A DNA stretch of 9,940 nucleotides from DAITQM01 sp036832975 (GCA_036832975.1 DAITQM010000044.1:1-9940); one strand, 5' to 3'. Positions 1 through 7,317 are shown, counted from the stretch's first letter. A program made the numbers and translations. The notes: generated from the sequence alone by a model not told the origin.

Positions 1-227
1 CCGAGTCTACAGAAAGCCTTTGTATTCGCGTGAAAGTTTATGGGACAGCAGTGTTCCTTGATATTGGTTTGCTTTACGCGTTCAATCTGCCGATCCGCGG
101 AAGCATCATTTATTTTATTGGCAGCGCATCCGGTAAATAACACAGCGAAGGAAATGAATAAAATGCAAGCTCCATTACACAAAATGATGTGCTTTTTAGA
201 TCGTGTAATCGATTTCAGCGATGGCAA
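1..227 (-). CDS. Probable lipoprotein, N-terminal part (runs off the left edge)
   Basis: I read an open minus-strand frame of about 75 codons that continues past position 1. It gives a classic lipoprotein export signal: a basic n-region (KSITRSKKH), a hydrophobic stretch (IILCNGACILFISFAVLF) and a lipobox-like LFTGC, followed by a polar mature N-terminus (CAANKINDASADRQIERV). A further Cys pair (HCC) lies near the edge. No ATG lies close to the signal. TTG at 227 gives the most natural signal length. TTG at 182 and an in-frame ATG at 290 are alternatives, but the ATG would add about 20 residues and place a hairpin inside the gene. No good ribosome binding site is visible. The DNA is markedly lower in GC than the rest of the window. 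I recognise no family. A plus-strand frame covering 40-441 has no protein-like character and is taken as its antisense shadow. Confidence 0.45.
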   Translation of the reverse strand, partial: MPSLKSITRSKKHIILCNGACILFISFAVLFTGCAANKINDASADRQIERVKQTNIKEHCCPINFHANTKAFCRL

Positions 228-241
228 AATGACCGCTGCAA

Positions 242-264
242 CCGCCCGCTGTAGCAGCGGGCGG
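242..264. repeat. Perfect GC-rich inverted repeat (hairpin)
   Basis: CCGCCCGCTG and CAGCGGGCGG form a perfect 10-bp stem around a 3-nt TAG loop. It sits just upstream of the putative lipoprotein reading frame and at the boundary between the low-GC left edge and the GC-rich remainder. No T-run follows directly on either strand, so it is not a textbook intrinsic terminator. On the minus strand a short T-run occurs about 11 nt after the stem. It could be a leader hairpin, a weak terminator or a site left by recombination. Nothing in the sequence decides between these. Confidence 0.6.
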
Positions 265-442
265 GTAGTCTGGAGCTGGAGATCAGGCATGCTGGATTCC
301 TTGATGTCGATTGCGATCGGACATCTCTGGGAATGTGCGCCGGCGACAAGCACCGCCTGGTTGATAGACCGGCACCTGCGAGGATTGATTTCACATGACG
401 GATTTCATCGGACGCCGGCCATTGTCCCACAGCCTTGTTGAT

Positions 443-465
443 GTAATGTTATAATGTAGTTTTTC
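443..465 (+). promoter_or_regulatory. Putative Zur box overlapping the merC-like promoter
   Basis: The 23-nt stretch agrees with the gammaproteobacterial Zur operator as I recall it (GAAATGTTATANTATAACATTTC) at about 17 of 22 specified positions. The left half, AATGTTATAAT, is essentially perfect, while the right half is degraded and the internal dyad symmetry is only 6 of 11 pairs. It covers the extended -10 element of the downstream MerC-domain gene, the expected place for a repressor. Part of the match is inherent, because a -10 hexamer shares TATAAT with the operator. The assignment is therefore tentative. Confidence 0.35.
447..455 (+). promoter_or_regulatory. Extended -10 promoter of the MerC-domain gene
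   Basis: TGTTATAAT is a perfect extended -10 (TGn plus consensus TATAAT) 25 nt upstream of the ATG at 481. No convincing -35 hexamer lies at 16-18 bp, as expected for extended -10 promoters. Transcription would start near 462, giving a leader of about 20 nt. That leader contains AGGA (466-469) as a possible ribosome binding site, somewhat far (11 nt) from the start codon. Confidence 0.5.
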
Positions 466-480
466 AGGATTTCCGCCGCA

Positions 481-924
481 ATGTCCGATGCGCCCTCTGC
501 TGTCACCCGCCGGCCCGCTCGCCACGGCGGCTTTTCCGGGTTGACCGACCTGACCGGGATCGGTTTGGGTGGGGTCTGTCTGGTGCACTGCACGCTGTTG
601 CCACTGGCGGTCAGCCTCTCGCCGGTGCTGCTCGGCGGGCTGGCCGGTGATCGCTGGTTCCACCTTGGGCTTTTAGTGCTGATCTTGCCGCTGGCGCTGG
701 CCGCGTTCGCCGTCGGCTGGCGCCGCCACCACAGCCTGGCGATGGTGCTGTTCGGCAGCCTCGGGATTCTCGGCCTGGTGTTCGCGGCGCTGTTCGGGCA
801 CGACCTCTTGGGCCCGAGCGGCGAGAAAGTCCTGACCTCGGCGAGCGGCGCGACGCTGGCGCTCGGCCATTTCATCAATTTCCGCCGCCGGCGGACAAAA
901 AATTGCTGCCCGGAAGCGATTTGA
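481..924 (+). CDS. MerC-domain inner-membrane protein
   Basis: This 147-residue protein has four predicted membrane segments at roughly residues 26-52, 61-80, 86-107 and 117-134. The first holds the MerC signature CLVHC (33-37) in the context GLGGVCLVHCTLLPLAV, and the last ends with the family-typical GHFIN before a basic stretch (RRRR). A Cys-Cys pair (142-143) sits at the C-terminus, in a position comparable to the second cysteine pair of transposon MerC. MerC of mercury-resistance operons brings Hg(II) across the inner membrane, but chromosomal MerC-domain proteins without merR/merA, as here, are often of unknown substrate. No other mercury gene is in the window. The gene has its own promoter, overlapped by a possible Zur operator, which would favour a role in zinc or related metal homeostasis. 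Family assignment is firm; substrate is not. Confidence 0.85.
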   Translation: MSDAPSAVTRRPARHGGFSGLTDLTGIGLGGVCLVHCTLLPLAVSLSPVLLGGLAGDRWFHLGLLVLILPLALAAFAVGWRRHHSLAMVLFGSLGILGLVFAALFGHDLLGPSGEKVLTSASGATLALGHFINFRRRRTKNCCPEAI

Positions 925-962
925 TCCGCCGGTGCTCGACGGCGCTCTGGAACGGCCGCCCC

Positions 963-971
963 TGATAAAAT
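963..971 (+). promoter_or_regulatory. Possible extended -10 promoter for prfC
   Basis: TGATAAAAT is TGn plus a 5-of-6 match to TATAAT, in the 113-nt gap between the MerC-domain gene and prfC. No good -35 is seen. It would give a leader of about 60 nt. A seven-T run (1017-1023) follows, but no stable stem precedes it directly, so I do not call a terminator for the upstream gene. Confidence 0.35.
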
Positions 972-1037
972 GAGTCGTTCCGATCGGCGCGCCGCGACCT
1001 CCCCGGTGTGCCCCCGTTTTTTTGGATTCCCCAGCGC

Positions 1038-2645
1038 ATGAGCACCGATTTACGCGACGAAATCGCCCGCCGCCGCACGTTTGCCATCATTTCGCATCCC
1101 GATGCCGGCAAGACGACGCTGACCGAAAAGCTGTTGCTCTACGGCGGCGCGATCCAACTGGCCGGCTCGATCAAGGCACGCAAAGCCGGCCGCCACGCGA
1201 CTTCGGACTGGATGGCGATGGAGCGCGAGCGCGGCATTTCGATCACCTCGTCGGTGATGCAGTTTCCGTATCGCGGCCGCGTCGTCAACCTGCTCGACAC
1301 CCCCGGCCACGCCGATTTTTCCGAGGACACGTACCGCACGCTGACCGCGGTCGATTCGGCGCTGATGGTGATCGACTGCGCCAAGGGTGTCGAGGAACGG
1401 ACGATCAAGCTGATGGAGGTCTGCCGGATGCGGGCGACGCCGATCATGACCTTCATCAACAAGCTCGACCGCGAAGGCCGCGAGCCGTTGGAACTGCTCG
1501 ACGAGATCGAAAAAATCCTGCGCATCCAATGCGCCCCGGTCACCTGGCCGATCGGCATGGGCAAGCGGCTGCGCGGTGTCTACCACCTGCTCGCCGACCG
1601 GGTGTTGCTCTACGAAAGCGGTCGCAATTTTCTCGCCAAGCCGGCCGATGCGATCGCCGGGCTCGATTCGCCGGAAGTGGACCGCCGCCTCGGCTCGCAG
1701 GCTGACGAACTGCGCGCCGAGATCGAACTGGTGCGCGGCGCCAGCCACGCTGTCGAGCGCGATGCCTACCTCGCCGGCCGCCAGACGCCGGTGTTCTTCG
1801 GCTCGGCGATCAACAATTTCGGTGTCACCGCGCTACTCGACCATTTTGTCGAGAGTGCGCCGCCGCCGGGGGCGCGTGACGCCAGAACCCGGGTCGTCGA
1901 GCCGGACGAGACCGCGTTCAGCGGTTTTGTTTTCAAGATCCAGGCGAACATGGACCCCCAGCACCGCGACCGTGTGGCATTCGTCCGCCTCTGTTCGGGC
2001 CGTTTCGAACCGGGAATGAAGCTGTTCCACGTGCCAAGCGGCAAGGAACTGCGCGCCGCCGGGGCGCTGGTCTTTCTGGCCCGCGAACGGGAAGCGGCGC
2101 TGAGCGCTTATGCCGGCGATATCATCGGCCTGCAAACCCACGGCGTGCTGCGCATCGGCGATACTTTGACGCTCGGCGAGCGTTTGGCTTTTGGCGGCAT
2201 CCCGCACTTCGCACCGGAGATTTTTCGCCGCGCCCGGCTGCGCGATCCGCTGAAAGGAAAACAACTGCAAAAAGGCCTGCAACAGCTCTCCGAGGAAGGA
2301 GCGACACAGTTCTTCCGGCCGCTCGCCGGTAACGATCTGATCTTGGGCGCCGTCGGCACTTTGCAGTTCGACGTCGTCGCCCATCGCCTACGCGACGAGT
2401 ACAACGTCGATGCCGTCTTTGAGCCGATCAATATCACGACCGCCCGCTGGGTAGACGGCGCGCCGGCGAAACTCGCCGAATTCCGCGGCAAGGCCGAAGC
2501 GCAGCTTGCACTCGACGGCGCCGGTGAATTGGTTTATCTGGCGCCCAGCCGGGTGAACCTGGATTTAACGGTGGAGCGCTGGCCGGAATTACGCTTTGCC
2601 GCCACCCGTGAGGTGACGGCGAACCCGGTCGGCGTCGCGGCGTGA
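1038..2645 (+). CDS. prfC: Peptide-chain release factor 3 (RF3)
   Basis: PrfC is the translational GTPase that binds ribosomes after peptide release and removes RF1/RF2, recycling them in the cytoplasm. The 535 residues compare with 529 in E. coli and align along the whole length. The G1/P-loop SHPDAGKTT is at 19-27, the RF3-type switch region SDWMAMERERGISITSSVMQF follows at 56-76, the G3 motif DTPGH is at 87-91, and the G4 motif NKLD is at 141-144. The C-terminal part keeps family stretches such as FKIQANMDPQHRDRVAF and LSEEGATQFFRP. The ATG at 1038 gives MSTDLRDEIARRRTFAIISHPD, matching the family N-terminus. The frame is open further upstream to 1008, but that extension is unlike RF3. No strong ribosome binding site is visible. 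It is the first gene of a three-gene operon with two MATE transporters, and its stop overlaps the next start by 4 nt. Confidence 0.97.
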   Translation: MSTDLRDEIARRRTFAIISHPDAGKTTLTEKLLLYGGAIQLAGSIKARKAGRHATSDWMAMERERGISITSSVMQFPYRGRVVNLLDTPGHADFSEDTYRTLTAVDSALMVIDCAKGVEERTIKLMEVCRMRATPIMTFINKLDREGREPLELLDEIEKILRIQCAPVTWPIGMGKRLRGVYHLLADRVLLYESGRNFLAKPADAIAGLDSPEVDRRLGSQADELRAEIELVRGASHAVERDAYLAGRQTPVFFGSAINNFGVTALLDHFVESAPPPGARDARTRVVEPDETAFSGFVFKIQANMDPQHRDRVAFVRLCSGRFEPGMKLFHVPSGKELRAAGALVFLAREREAALSAYAGDIIGLQTHGVLRIGDTLTLGERLAFGGIPHFAPEIFRRARLRDPLKGKQLQKGLQQLSEEGATQFFRPLAGNDLILGAVGTLQFDVVAHRLRDEYNVDAVFEPINITTARWVDGAPAKLAEFRGKAEAQLALDGAGELVYLAPSRVNLDLTVERWPELRFAATREVTANPVGVAA

Positions 2646-4000
2646 ATTTCAACGTCGCCGTTTTACAGCATCTGGCGATACCGCGCGAACGCCGGCGGCG
2701 ACTGCTGACCATCGCCCTGCCGATCATCGGCGGCATGCTGTCGCAGAATATTCTGAATCTGGTCGATATCGGCATGGTCAGCCGCCTCGGCGACGTGGCG
2801 CTGGCGGCGACCGGCGTCGGCAGCTTCGCCAATTACCTGGCGCTGGCCGCGGTGCTCGGTCTGGCCAGCGGCGTGCAGGCGATCGCCGCGCGCCGCCTGG
2901 GCGAAGGACGCGACAGCGAAACGGCGATCGCCCTGAACGGCGGGCTTTTGCTGGCCTTGCTGATCGGCGTACCGCTCAGCACGCTGTTGATTTCGCTGGC
3001 CCCGACCGTGATGCCGATGCTCAATCCCGATCCCGCCGTGCTCGAGGCCGGCACGCCGTACGTGCAGATCCGGCTTTTGGCGATCGCCGCCGTCGGCATG
3101 AATTTCGCTTTTCGCGGCTATTGGAGTGCGGTGCATATGACGCGCCTGTACTTCACGACGCTGCTCATCATGCACTCGCTGAACATCTTTCTGAACTGGG
3201 TGTTGATCTTCGGCCACCTCGGCGCCCCGGCGCTCGGCGTGTCCGGCGCCGCCTGGGCGACAACGATTTCGATTTACACCGGCAGTGCGATCTATCTGCT
3301 TTTCGCCTGGCGCCACGCCCGCGACCACGGGTTTTTCCGCGGCTTGCCGCGGCGCCGCGAACTGGCACGCCAGATCCGGTTGTCGCTGCCGGCCAGCGGC
3401 CAGCAACTGTTCTTTTCCGGCGGTCTTCTGGTGCTGATCTGGATTTTAGGCCGCATCGGGACGGCCGAAGTCGCCGCCGCCAACGTTCTGATGACCCTCG
3501 GTCTGGTGGTGATCCTGCCGGCAATGGGTTTCGGTATCGCCGCGGCCAGCATGGTCGGCAATGCACTGGGGCGTAAAGAGATCGACGACGCCGAATGCTG
3601 GGGCTGGGACGCGGCCCGGCTGGTGTTTCTGATTAATCTGGCGGTCGCCGGTCTGTTGCTGGTGCTGGCCCGGCCGATCCTGGCGATCTTTCTGCACGAC
3701 CCGGCGACGCTCGAACTGGCCTATCTGCCGCTGTTGCTGTCCGCCGCGATCATCGCTTTCGACACCGCCGGCATGGTGTTGATGAACGCCCTGCACGGCG
3801 CCGGCGCCACCTGGCGGGCCATGGTCATCTCGCTGCTCGGCCAATGGGTCTTCTTTCTGCCGCTGGCCTACGTCGCCGGCGTGACGCTCGGCGGCGGGCT
3901 GCTCGCCGTGTGGATCGCGCAAGCCGGCTACCGCCTCGGCCAGGCGCTGGTCTTCGCCTGGACCTGGCGGCGGCGGCGCTGGGCGTTGATTGAAGTATAA
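2642..4000 (+). CDS. MATE-family multidrug efflux transporter (first copy)
   Basis: This 452-residue integral membrane protein has about 12 hydrophobic segments, the usual MATE size. It opens with the family pattern LTIALPIIGGMLSQNILNLV followed by DIGMVSRLGDVALAATGVG. The second half repeats the architecture (RLSLPASGQQLFFSGGLLVL) and contains the MATE-typical MNALHGAGATWRAMVIS. MATE proteins export cationic drugs and metabolites across the inner membrane using Na+ or H+ gradients; substrate and coupling ion cannot be read from the sequence. The start is a GTG inside GTGA, overlapping the prfC stop by 4 nt, which implies translational coupling. Only about 10 residues precede the first conserved basic stretch, so an earlier start is excluded and this one fits. 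It is clearly different from the next MATE gene; by eye the two share only family-level similarity. Confidence 0.93.
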   Translation: MNFNVAVLQHLAIPRERRRRLLTIALPIIGGMLSQNILNLVDIGMVSRLGDVALAATGVGSFANYLALAAVLGLASGVQAIAARRLGEGRDSETAIALNGGLLLALLIGVPLSTLLISLAPTVMPMLNPDPAVLEAGTPYVQIRLLAIAAVGMNFAFRGYWSAVHMTRLYFTTLLIMHSLNIFLNWVLIFGHLGAPALGVSGAAWATTISIYTGSAIYLLFAWRHARDHGFFRGLPRRRELARQIRLSLPASGQQLFFSGGLLVLIWILGRIGTAEVAAANVLMTLGLVVILPAMGFGIAAASMVGNALGRKEIDDAECWGWDAARLVFLINLAVAGLLLVLARPILAIFLHDPATLELAYLPLLLSAAIIAFDTAGMVLMNALHGAGATWRAMVISLLGQWVFFLPLAYVAGVTLGGGLLAVWIAQAGYRLGQALVFAWTWRRRRWALIEV

Positions 4001-4008
4001 AAACTGCT

Positions 4009-5370
4009 ATGCACGATCTGACCACCGGGTCCATCACCCGCCATATCCTGCTGCTCGCCGGGCCAATCGTGGCCGGTATGTTCTTTCAAACGCTCTACCT
4101 GCTGGTTGACCTTTATTTTGTCGCCGGTTTAGGCGACGAGGCGATCGCCGGCGTCGCGGCGGCGGGCAACGCCCAGTTCATCATCATGGCTCTGACCCAG
4201 GTGTTGAACGTCGGGACGATGGCATCCATCGCGCACGCCACCGGCCGCAAGGACCGCGACGAAGCGAATGTCGTTTTCAACCAGAGTCTGACTCTCGCCG
4301 TCTGCGGCGCGCTGCTCACTATGCTCGCCGGCTACAGCCTGGGCGGCCGTTTTACCGCGCACCTCGCCGCCGACGCGGCGACCGCCGCGGCGGGCACGCG
4401 ATATCTTTACTGGTTTTTGCCGGCGCTGGCGCTGCAATTCGTGATCGCCGCGATGGGCGCCGCACTGCGCGGCACCGGGATCGCCAAACCGACCATGCTG
4501 GTGCAGATGAGCACCGTCATTTTGAACGTCATTCTGGCGCCAGTGCTGATCGCCGGTTGGGGTACCGGCAAACCCATGGGCGTCGCCGGCGCCGGACTGG
4601 CCTCGACTTTGGCGGTCGCCATCGGCACCGCGCTGATGGCGCTTTATTTCCTGAAGCTGGAACGTTACGTCGGTTTTAACCGGCGGCTGTGGGCCCTCAG
4701 GTTCGATGTATGGCGGCGGATTTTGCGCATCGGCCTGCCGCCCGGCGGCGAGTTCGCCTTGATGTTCGTCTATTTGACGGTGATTTACTGGCTGATTCGC
4801 GGTTTCGGTTCCGAAGCCCAAGCCGGGTTCGGCATCGGTATGCGGGTGATGCAGGCGATATTTCTGCCGGCGATGGCCATCGCCTTCGCTACCGGCCCGG
4901 TCGCCGGCCAGAACTTCAGCGCCGGCCGTTTCGACCGGGTGACGGCCACGTTCCGCAGCAGCGCGGTCGTGATCACGCTCATTATGCTGCTGCTGACCGC
5001 TTTCAGCCAATGGCGGCCGGCCATGCTGATCGGCGTTTTCACGACCGAAGCCGGGGTCATCGCCGTCGGCGGCGAATTCCTGCGGATCATCTCGTGGAAT
5101 TTCATTGCTTCGGGTTTGATCTTTACCTGCTCAGGCATCTTTCAGGCCCTGGGCAACACCCTGCCGCCGCTGTTCAGTAATGGGACGCGGCTGCTGACCT
5201 TCGTTGTCCCCGGCGTGGTGTTGGCCGGGCACCCGGGATTCGAACTGCGCCACCTGTGGGCGCTCTCGGTGGCTTCGGTCGCGCTGCAGGCCGTGGTGAG
5301 CCTGGGTTTGTTACGCCATTCTCTGCACCGTCTCCGGCCGCCGGCGAGCACCCGCCCCGCATCGGCCTGA
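4009..5370 (+). CDS. MATE-family efflux transporter (second copy)
   Basis: This 453-residue protein has about 12 membrane segments and begins with LTTGSITRHILLLAGPIVAG and LVDLYFVAGLGDEAIAGVAA, the N-terminal signature of the MATE branch that includes DinF/MepA-like proteins. The second half starts at LRIGLPPGGEFALMFVYLTV and contains the conserved GIFQALGNTLPPLFSNGTRL. The role is expected to be proton- or sodium-driven export of small organic cations or metabolites at the inner membrane; specificity is unknown. It starts 8 nt after the stop of the preceding MATE gene with no obvious ribosome binding site, so it is probably the last cistron of prfC-MATE-MATE and coupled to its neighbour. The tail (RLRPPASTRPASA) is a short low-complexity extension. 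It ends 48 nt from the convergent comM stop, and I see no good terminator in that gap. Confidence 0.93.
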   Translation: MHDLTTGSITRHILLLAGPIVAGMFFQTLYLLVDLYFVAGLGDEAIAGVAAAGNAQFIIMALTQVLNVGTMASIAHATGRKDRDEANVVFNQSLTLAVCGALLTMLAGYSLGGRFTAHLAADAATAAAGTRYLYWFLPALALQFVIAAMGAALRGTGIAKPTMLVQMSTVILNVILAPVLIAGWGTGKPMGVAGAGLASTLAVAIGTALMALYFLKLERYVGFNRRLWALRFDVWRRILRIGLPPGGEFALMFVYLTVIYWLIRGFGSEAQAGFGIGMRVMQAIFLPAMAIAFATGPVAGQNFSAGRFDRVTATFRSSAVVITLIMLLLTAFSQWRPAMLIGVFTTEAGVIAVGGEFLRIISWNFIASGLIFTCSGIFQALGNTLPPLFSNGTRLLTFVVPGVVLAGHPGFELRHLWALSVASVALQAVVSLGLLRHSLHRLRPPASTRPASA

Positions 5371-5418
5371 ACGTCCTCCGGCGTCTGCCGGGCGGTCGTG
5401 CGGCCCACTGCTATGGCG

Positions 5419-6921
5419 TCAATGCAGATCGATGCGCCGGTAGCCAAGCGCTTCGCCGACGTGTTCGGTGGCGATGTTGTCGCTACCGGCCAGGTCGGCG
5501 ATGGTGCGCGCGACGCGCAGAACGCGGTGGACGCCGCGGGCCGACAAGCGCAAGCGGCTGAGTGCCTGCTCGAACAAGGCCTCGCCGCCGGCGGCGAGCC
5601 GGCAGTGGCGCTGCAACTGCCGTTCATCGAGCTGGGCATTGGGCCGGCCGGCGCGGGCGATCTGCCGGTCGCGCGCGGCGACTACCCGGGTCCGCACTGC
5701 GGCGCTGTTCTCCGCCCCGCCTGCGGCATGGCCGTTGAGCAGGCGCACCGGCTGGCGTGGCACTTCGACGATGAGATCGAGGCGATCGAGCAGAGGGCCC
5801 GAGATCCTGGACCGATATCGCCGGATCTGCTCCGGGCTGCAATGGCACTGGCCGGAAGGATCGCCGGCGTAGCCGCACGGACACGGGTTCATCGCCGCGA
5901 CCATTTGGAAGCGCGCCGGAAATTCAACCTGGCGCGCGGCGCGCGCAATCGAAATCGAGCCCGCTTCGAGCGGTTCGCGGAGGACTTCGAGCACATGCCG
6001 GGAAAATTCTGGTAACTCGTCTAAAAATAGCACGCCGTGATGAGCGAGCGAGATTTCTCCGGGCCGTGGCCGGCCGCTGCCGCCAACCAGCGCCACCGCC
6101 GAGGCGGTATGGTGCGGAGCGCGGAAGCGGCGGGTACGCCACTCGCCCGGATCGAGGCCCTGGCGGCTGAGCGAGGCGATCGCCGCCGCTTCCAGCGCCT
6201 CGGCTTCGGTCAGCGGCGGCAGAATCGCCGGCAGGCGGCTGGCCAGCATGGTTTTACCGGTGCCCGGCGGGCCGATCAACAGCAGGTGGTGACCGCCGGC
6301 GGCGGCGATTTCGAGCGCCCGGCGGGCGTGCTGCTGGCCGGAGACATCGGCCAGATCCGGGCCCGCCCCGACCCCGGCCGGCGGCGGGCAAGCGGCTTTT
6401 GGCAACGGCAAAATGCCGTTCAACTGTTCGCAAACCGACAACAGGCGCTCGGCGATTCGGACGTCGGCGCCTTCGATCAACGCCGCTTCCGGCCCGTCGC
6501 CGGGGGCGACGATCAATGTCCGCCCGGCGTCACGCGCCGCCCACGAGGCGGTGAAAACCCCGCCGACCGGCCGCACTTCACCGCTCAGCGACAATTCGCC
6601 GAGCAGTTCGAGACCGCTCAAACCGTGCGCTGCAACCTGCTGTGAGGCGGCGAGGATGCCGATCGCGATCGGCAGGTCGAAGCGACCGCCCTCCTTGGGC
6701 AGATCGGCCGGGGCCAGTGAGACGGTGATGCGCCGCGGGGGAAATTCATAGCCGGCATTTTGCAGCGCGGCGCGCACCCGGTCGCGGCTCTCCTTGACCG
6801 CGGTCTCGGGCAGGCCGACCAGCGACAAGCCCGGCAGGCCGCCGGCAAGATGCACTTCGACGGTCACCGGCGGCGCATGGATGCCTTCGGCAGCACGGCT
6901 GTGGACAATGGCAAGACTCAT
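5419..6921 (-). CDS. comM: ComM/YifB, AAA+ branch-migration helicase of natural transformation
   Basis: ComM is a hexameric AAA+ helicase that extends strand exchange during integration of DNA taken up by transformation; YifB is the E. coli homologue. The 500 residues compare with 506 in E. coli. The N-terminal LonC-like domain carries MSLAIVHSRA, GLPGLSLVGLPETAVKESRDRVR (31-50) and LAPADLPKEGGRFDLPIAIG. The Mg-chelatase-like AAA+ core has Walker A GPPGTGKT (217-224), FRAPHHTAS, GEISLAHHGVLFLDELPEF with Walker B near 298-302, and MNPCPCGY. Four cysteines (347, 349, 359, 361) form a possible zinc-binding cluster, and the C-terminal domain ends at GYRRIDLH. I chose the ATG at 6921 because MSLAIVHSRA is the family N-terminus; the frame is open eight codons further upstream. 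It lies downstream of ubiK, in the same direction. Its presence suggests the lineage is or was transformable, though comM is also kept in non-competent bacteria. Confidence 0.96.
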   Translation of the reverse strand: MSLAIVHSRAAEGIHAPPVTVEVHLAGGLPGLSLVGLPETAVKESRDRVRAALQNAGYEFPPRRITVSLAPADLPKEGGRFDLPIAIGILAASQQVAAHGLSGLELLGELSLSGEVRPVGGVFTASWAARDAGRTLIVAPGDGPEAALIEGADVRIAERLLSVCEQLNGILPLPKAACPPPAGVGAGPDLADVSGQQHARRALEIAAAGGHHLLLIGPPGTGKTMLASRLPAILPPLTEAEALEAAAIASLSRQGLDPGEWRTRRFRAPHHTASAVALVGGSGRPRPGEISLAHHGVLFLDELPEFSRHVLEVLREPLEAGSISIARAARQVEFPARFQMVAAMNPCPCGYAGDPSGQCHCSPEQIRRYRSRISGPLLDRLDLIVEVPRQPVRLLNGHAAGGAENSAAVRTRVVAARDRQIARAGRPNAQLDERQLQRHCRLAAGGEALFEQALSRLRLSARGVHRVLRVARTIADLAGSDNIATEHVGEALGYRRIDLH

Positions 6922-7025
6922 CGGCGCGGCGGCGTGAAGTGGCAACAGCCGGCAGCATAGAGCACCGCCGGCCGGCCGGGGATCGGCATTGGTCGCGCCG
7001 GTTTGTAGGCGCCGGCCGACGCGTG

Positions 7026-7045
7026 CTGTCAGCCGCCGCTGACAG
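7026..7045. repeat. Perfect inverted repeat between ubiK and comM
   Basis: CTGTCAGC and GCTGACAG form an 8-bp stem with a CGCC loop, 16 nt past the ubiK stop in the direction of transcription. No T-run follows on the minus strand, so it is at best a weak terminator or a transcript-stabilising hairpin between ubiK and comM. The remainder of the 140-nt gap shows no clear promoter for comM. Confidence 0.5.
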
Positions 7046-7061
7046 GATCAGGCCGAGGCGA

Positions 7062-7313
7062 TCACGGCGCGATATCGCGCTCTTCCATGTCGGCGAGGCG
7101 CTTTTCCAGTTCTTCCAACCGCTCGCGGGTGCGGGCCAGCACGGCGCGTTGGGCATCGAATTCCTCGCGGGTGACGAGTTCGAGCTTTTCGAGGCCGCTT
7201 TTCAGGACGGCGCGGAACTGCTGCTCCACGTCCTCGCGCACGGCGCGCACGCTGTCCGGCAGCTTCTCGCCGAGTTTGTGGGCCAGATCGTCGATATTGC
7301 GAAAGTCAACCAT
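7062..7313 (-). CDS. ubiK: Ubiquinone biosynthesis accessory factor UbiK (YqiC/BMFP family)
   Basis: UbiK is a small soluble or membrane-peripheral protein that works with UbiJ and the Ubi hydroxylase complex in aerobic ubiquinone (Q8) synthesis. The 83 residues compare with about 96 in E. coli YqiC. The N-terminal part resembles the family (DDLAHKLGEKLPDSVRAVREDVEQQFR), and the hallmark LVTREEFDAQRAVLARTRERLEELE (47-70) leads into a heptad-like coiled coil to residue 80, consistent with its known trimeric coiled-coil behaviour. The C-terminal tail is shorter than in E. coli. A strong ribosome binding site, GAGGAGGA (7318-7325 on the complement), sits 4 nt before the ATG. It is divergent from the P-II gene and upstream of comM, a grouping also seen in pseudomonads. 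Confidence 0.93.
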   Translation of the reverse strand: MVDFRNIDDLAHKLGEKLPDSVRAVREDVEQQFRAVLKSGLEKLELVTREEFDAQRAVLARTRERLEELEKRLADMEERDIAP

Positions 7314-7317
7314 GTCG

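Noticed and set aside
40..441. Plus-strand frame of 133 codons at the left edge
   Set aside because: It spans the composition break and the hairpin and has no protein-like pattern; the minus-strand frame here has a coherent lipoprotein signal instead.
1015..1023. T-run before prfC as a terminator of the MerC-domain gene
   Set aside because: No stable stem ends directly before the T-run; the nearby CGGCGCGCCG palindrome has no loop and lies more than 20 nt away.
4129..5010. Minus-strand open frame of 293 codons opposite the second MATE gene
   Set aside because: Its His/Gln/Arg-rich translation is the usual reverse-frame image of a hydrophobic membrane protein in GC-rich DNA.
5378..5391. Small hairpin CCGGC-GTCT-GCCGG between the second MATE gene and comM
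   Set aside because: Only 5 bp of stem and no T-run on either strand; not enough to call a terminator for these convergent genes.
5398..6645. Long plus-strand open frames (205 and 202 codons) opposite comM
   Set aside because: They lie entirely antisense to a well-conserved comM, have arginine/alanine-rich compositions typical of GC-rich shadow frames, and show no recognisable motif.
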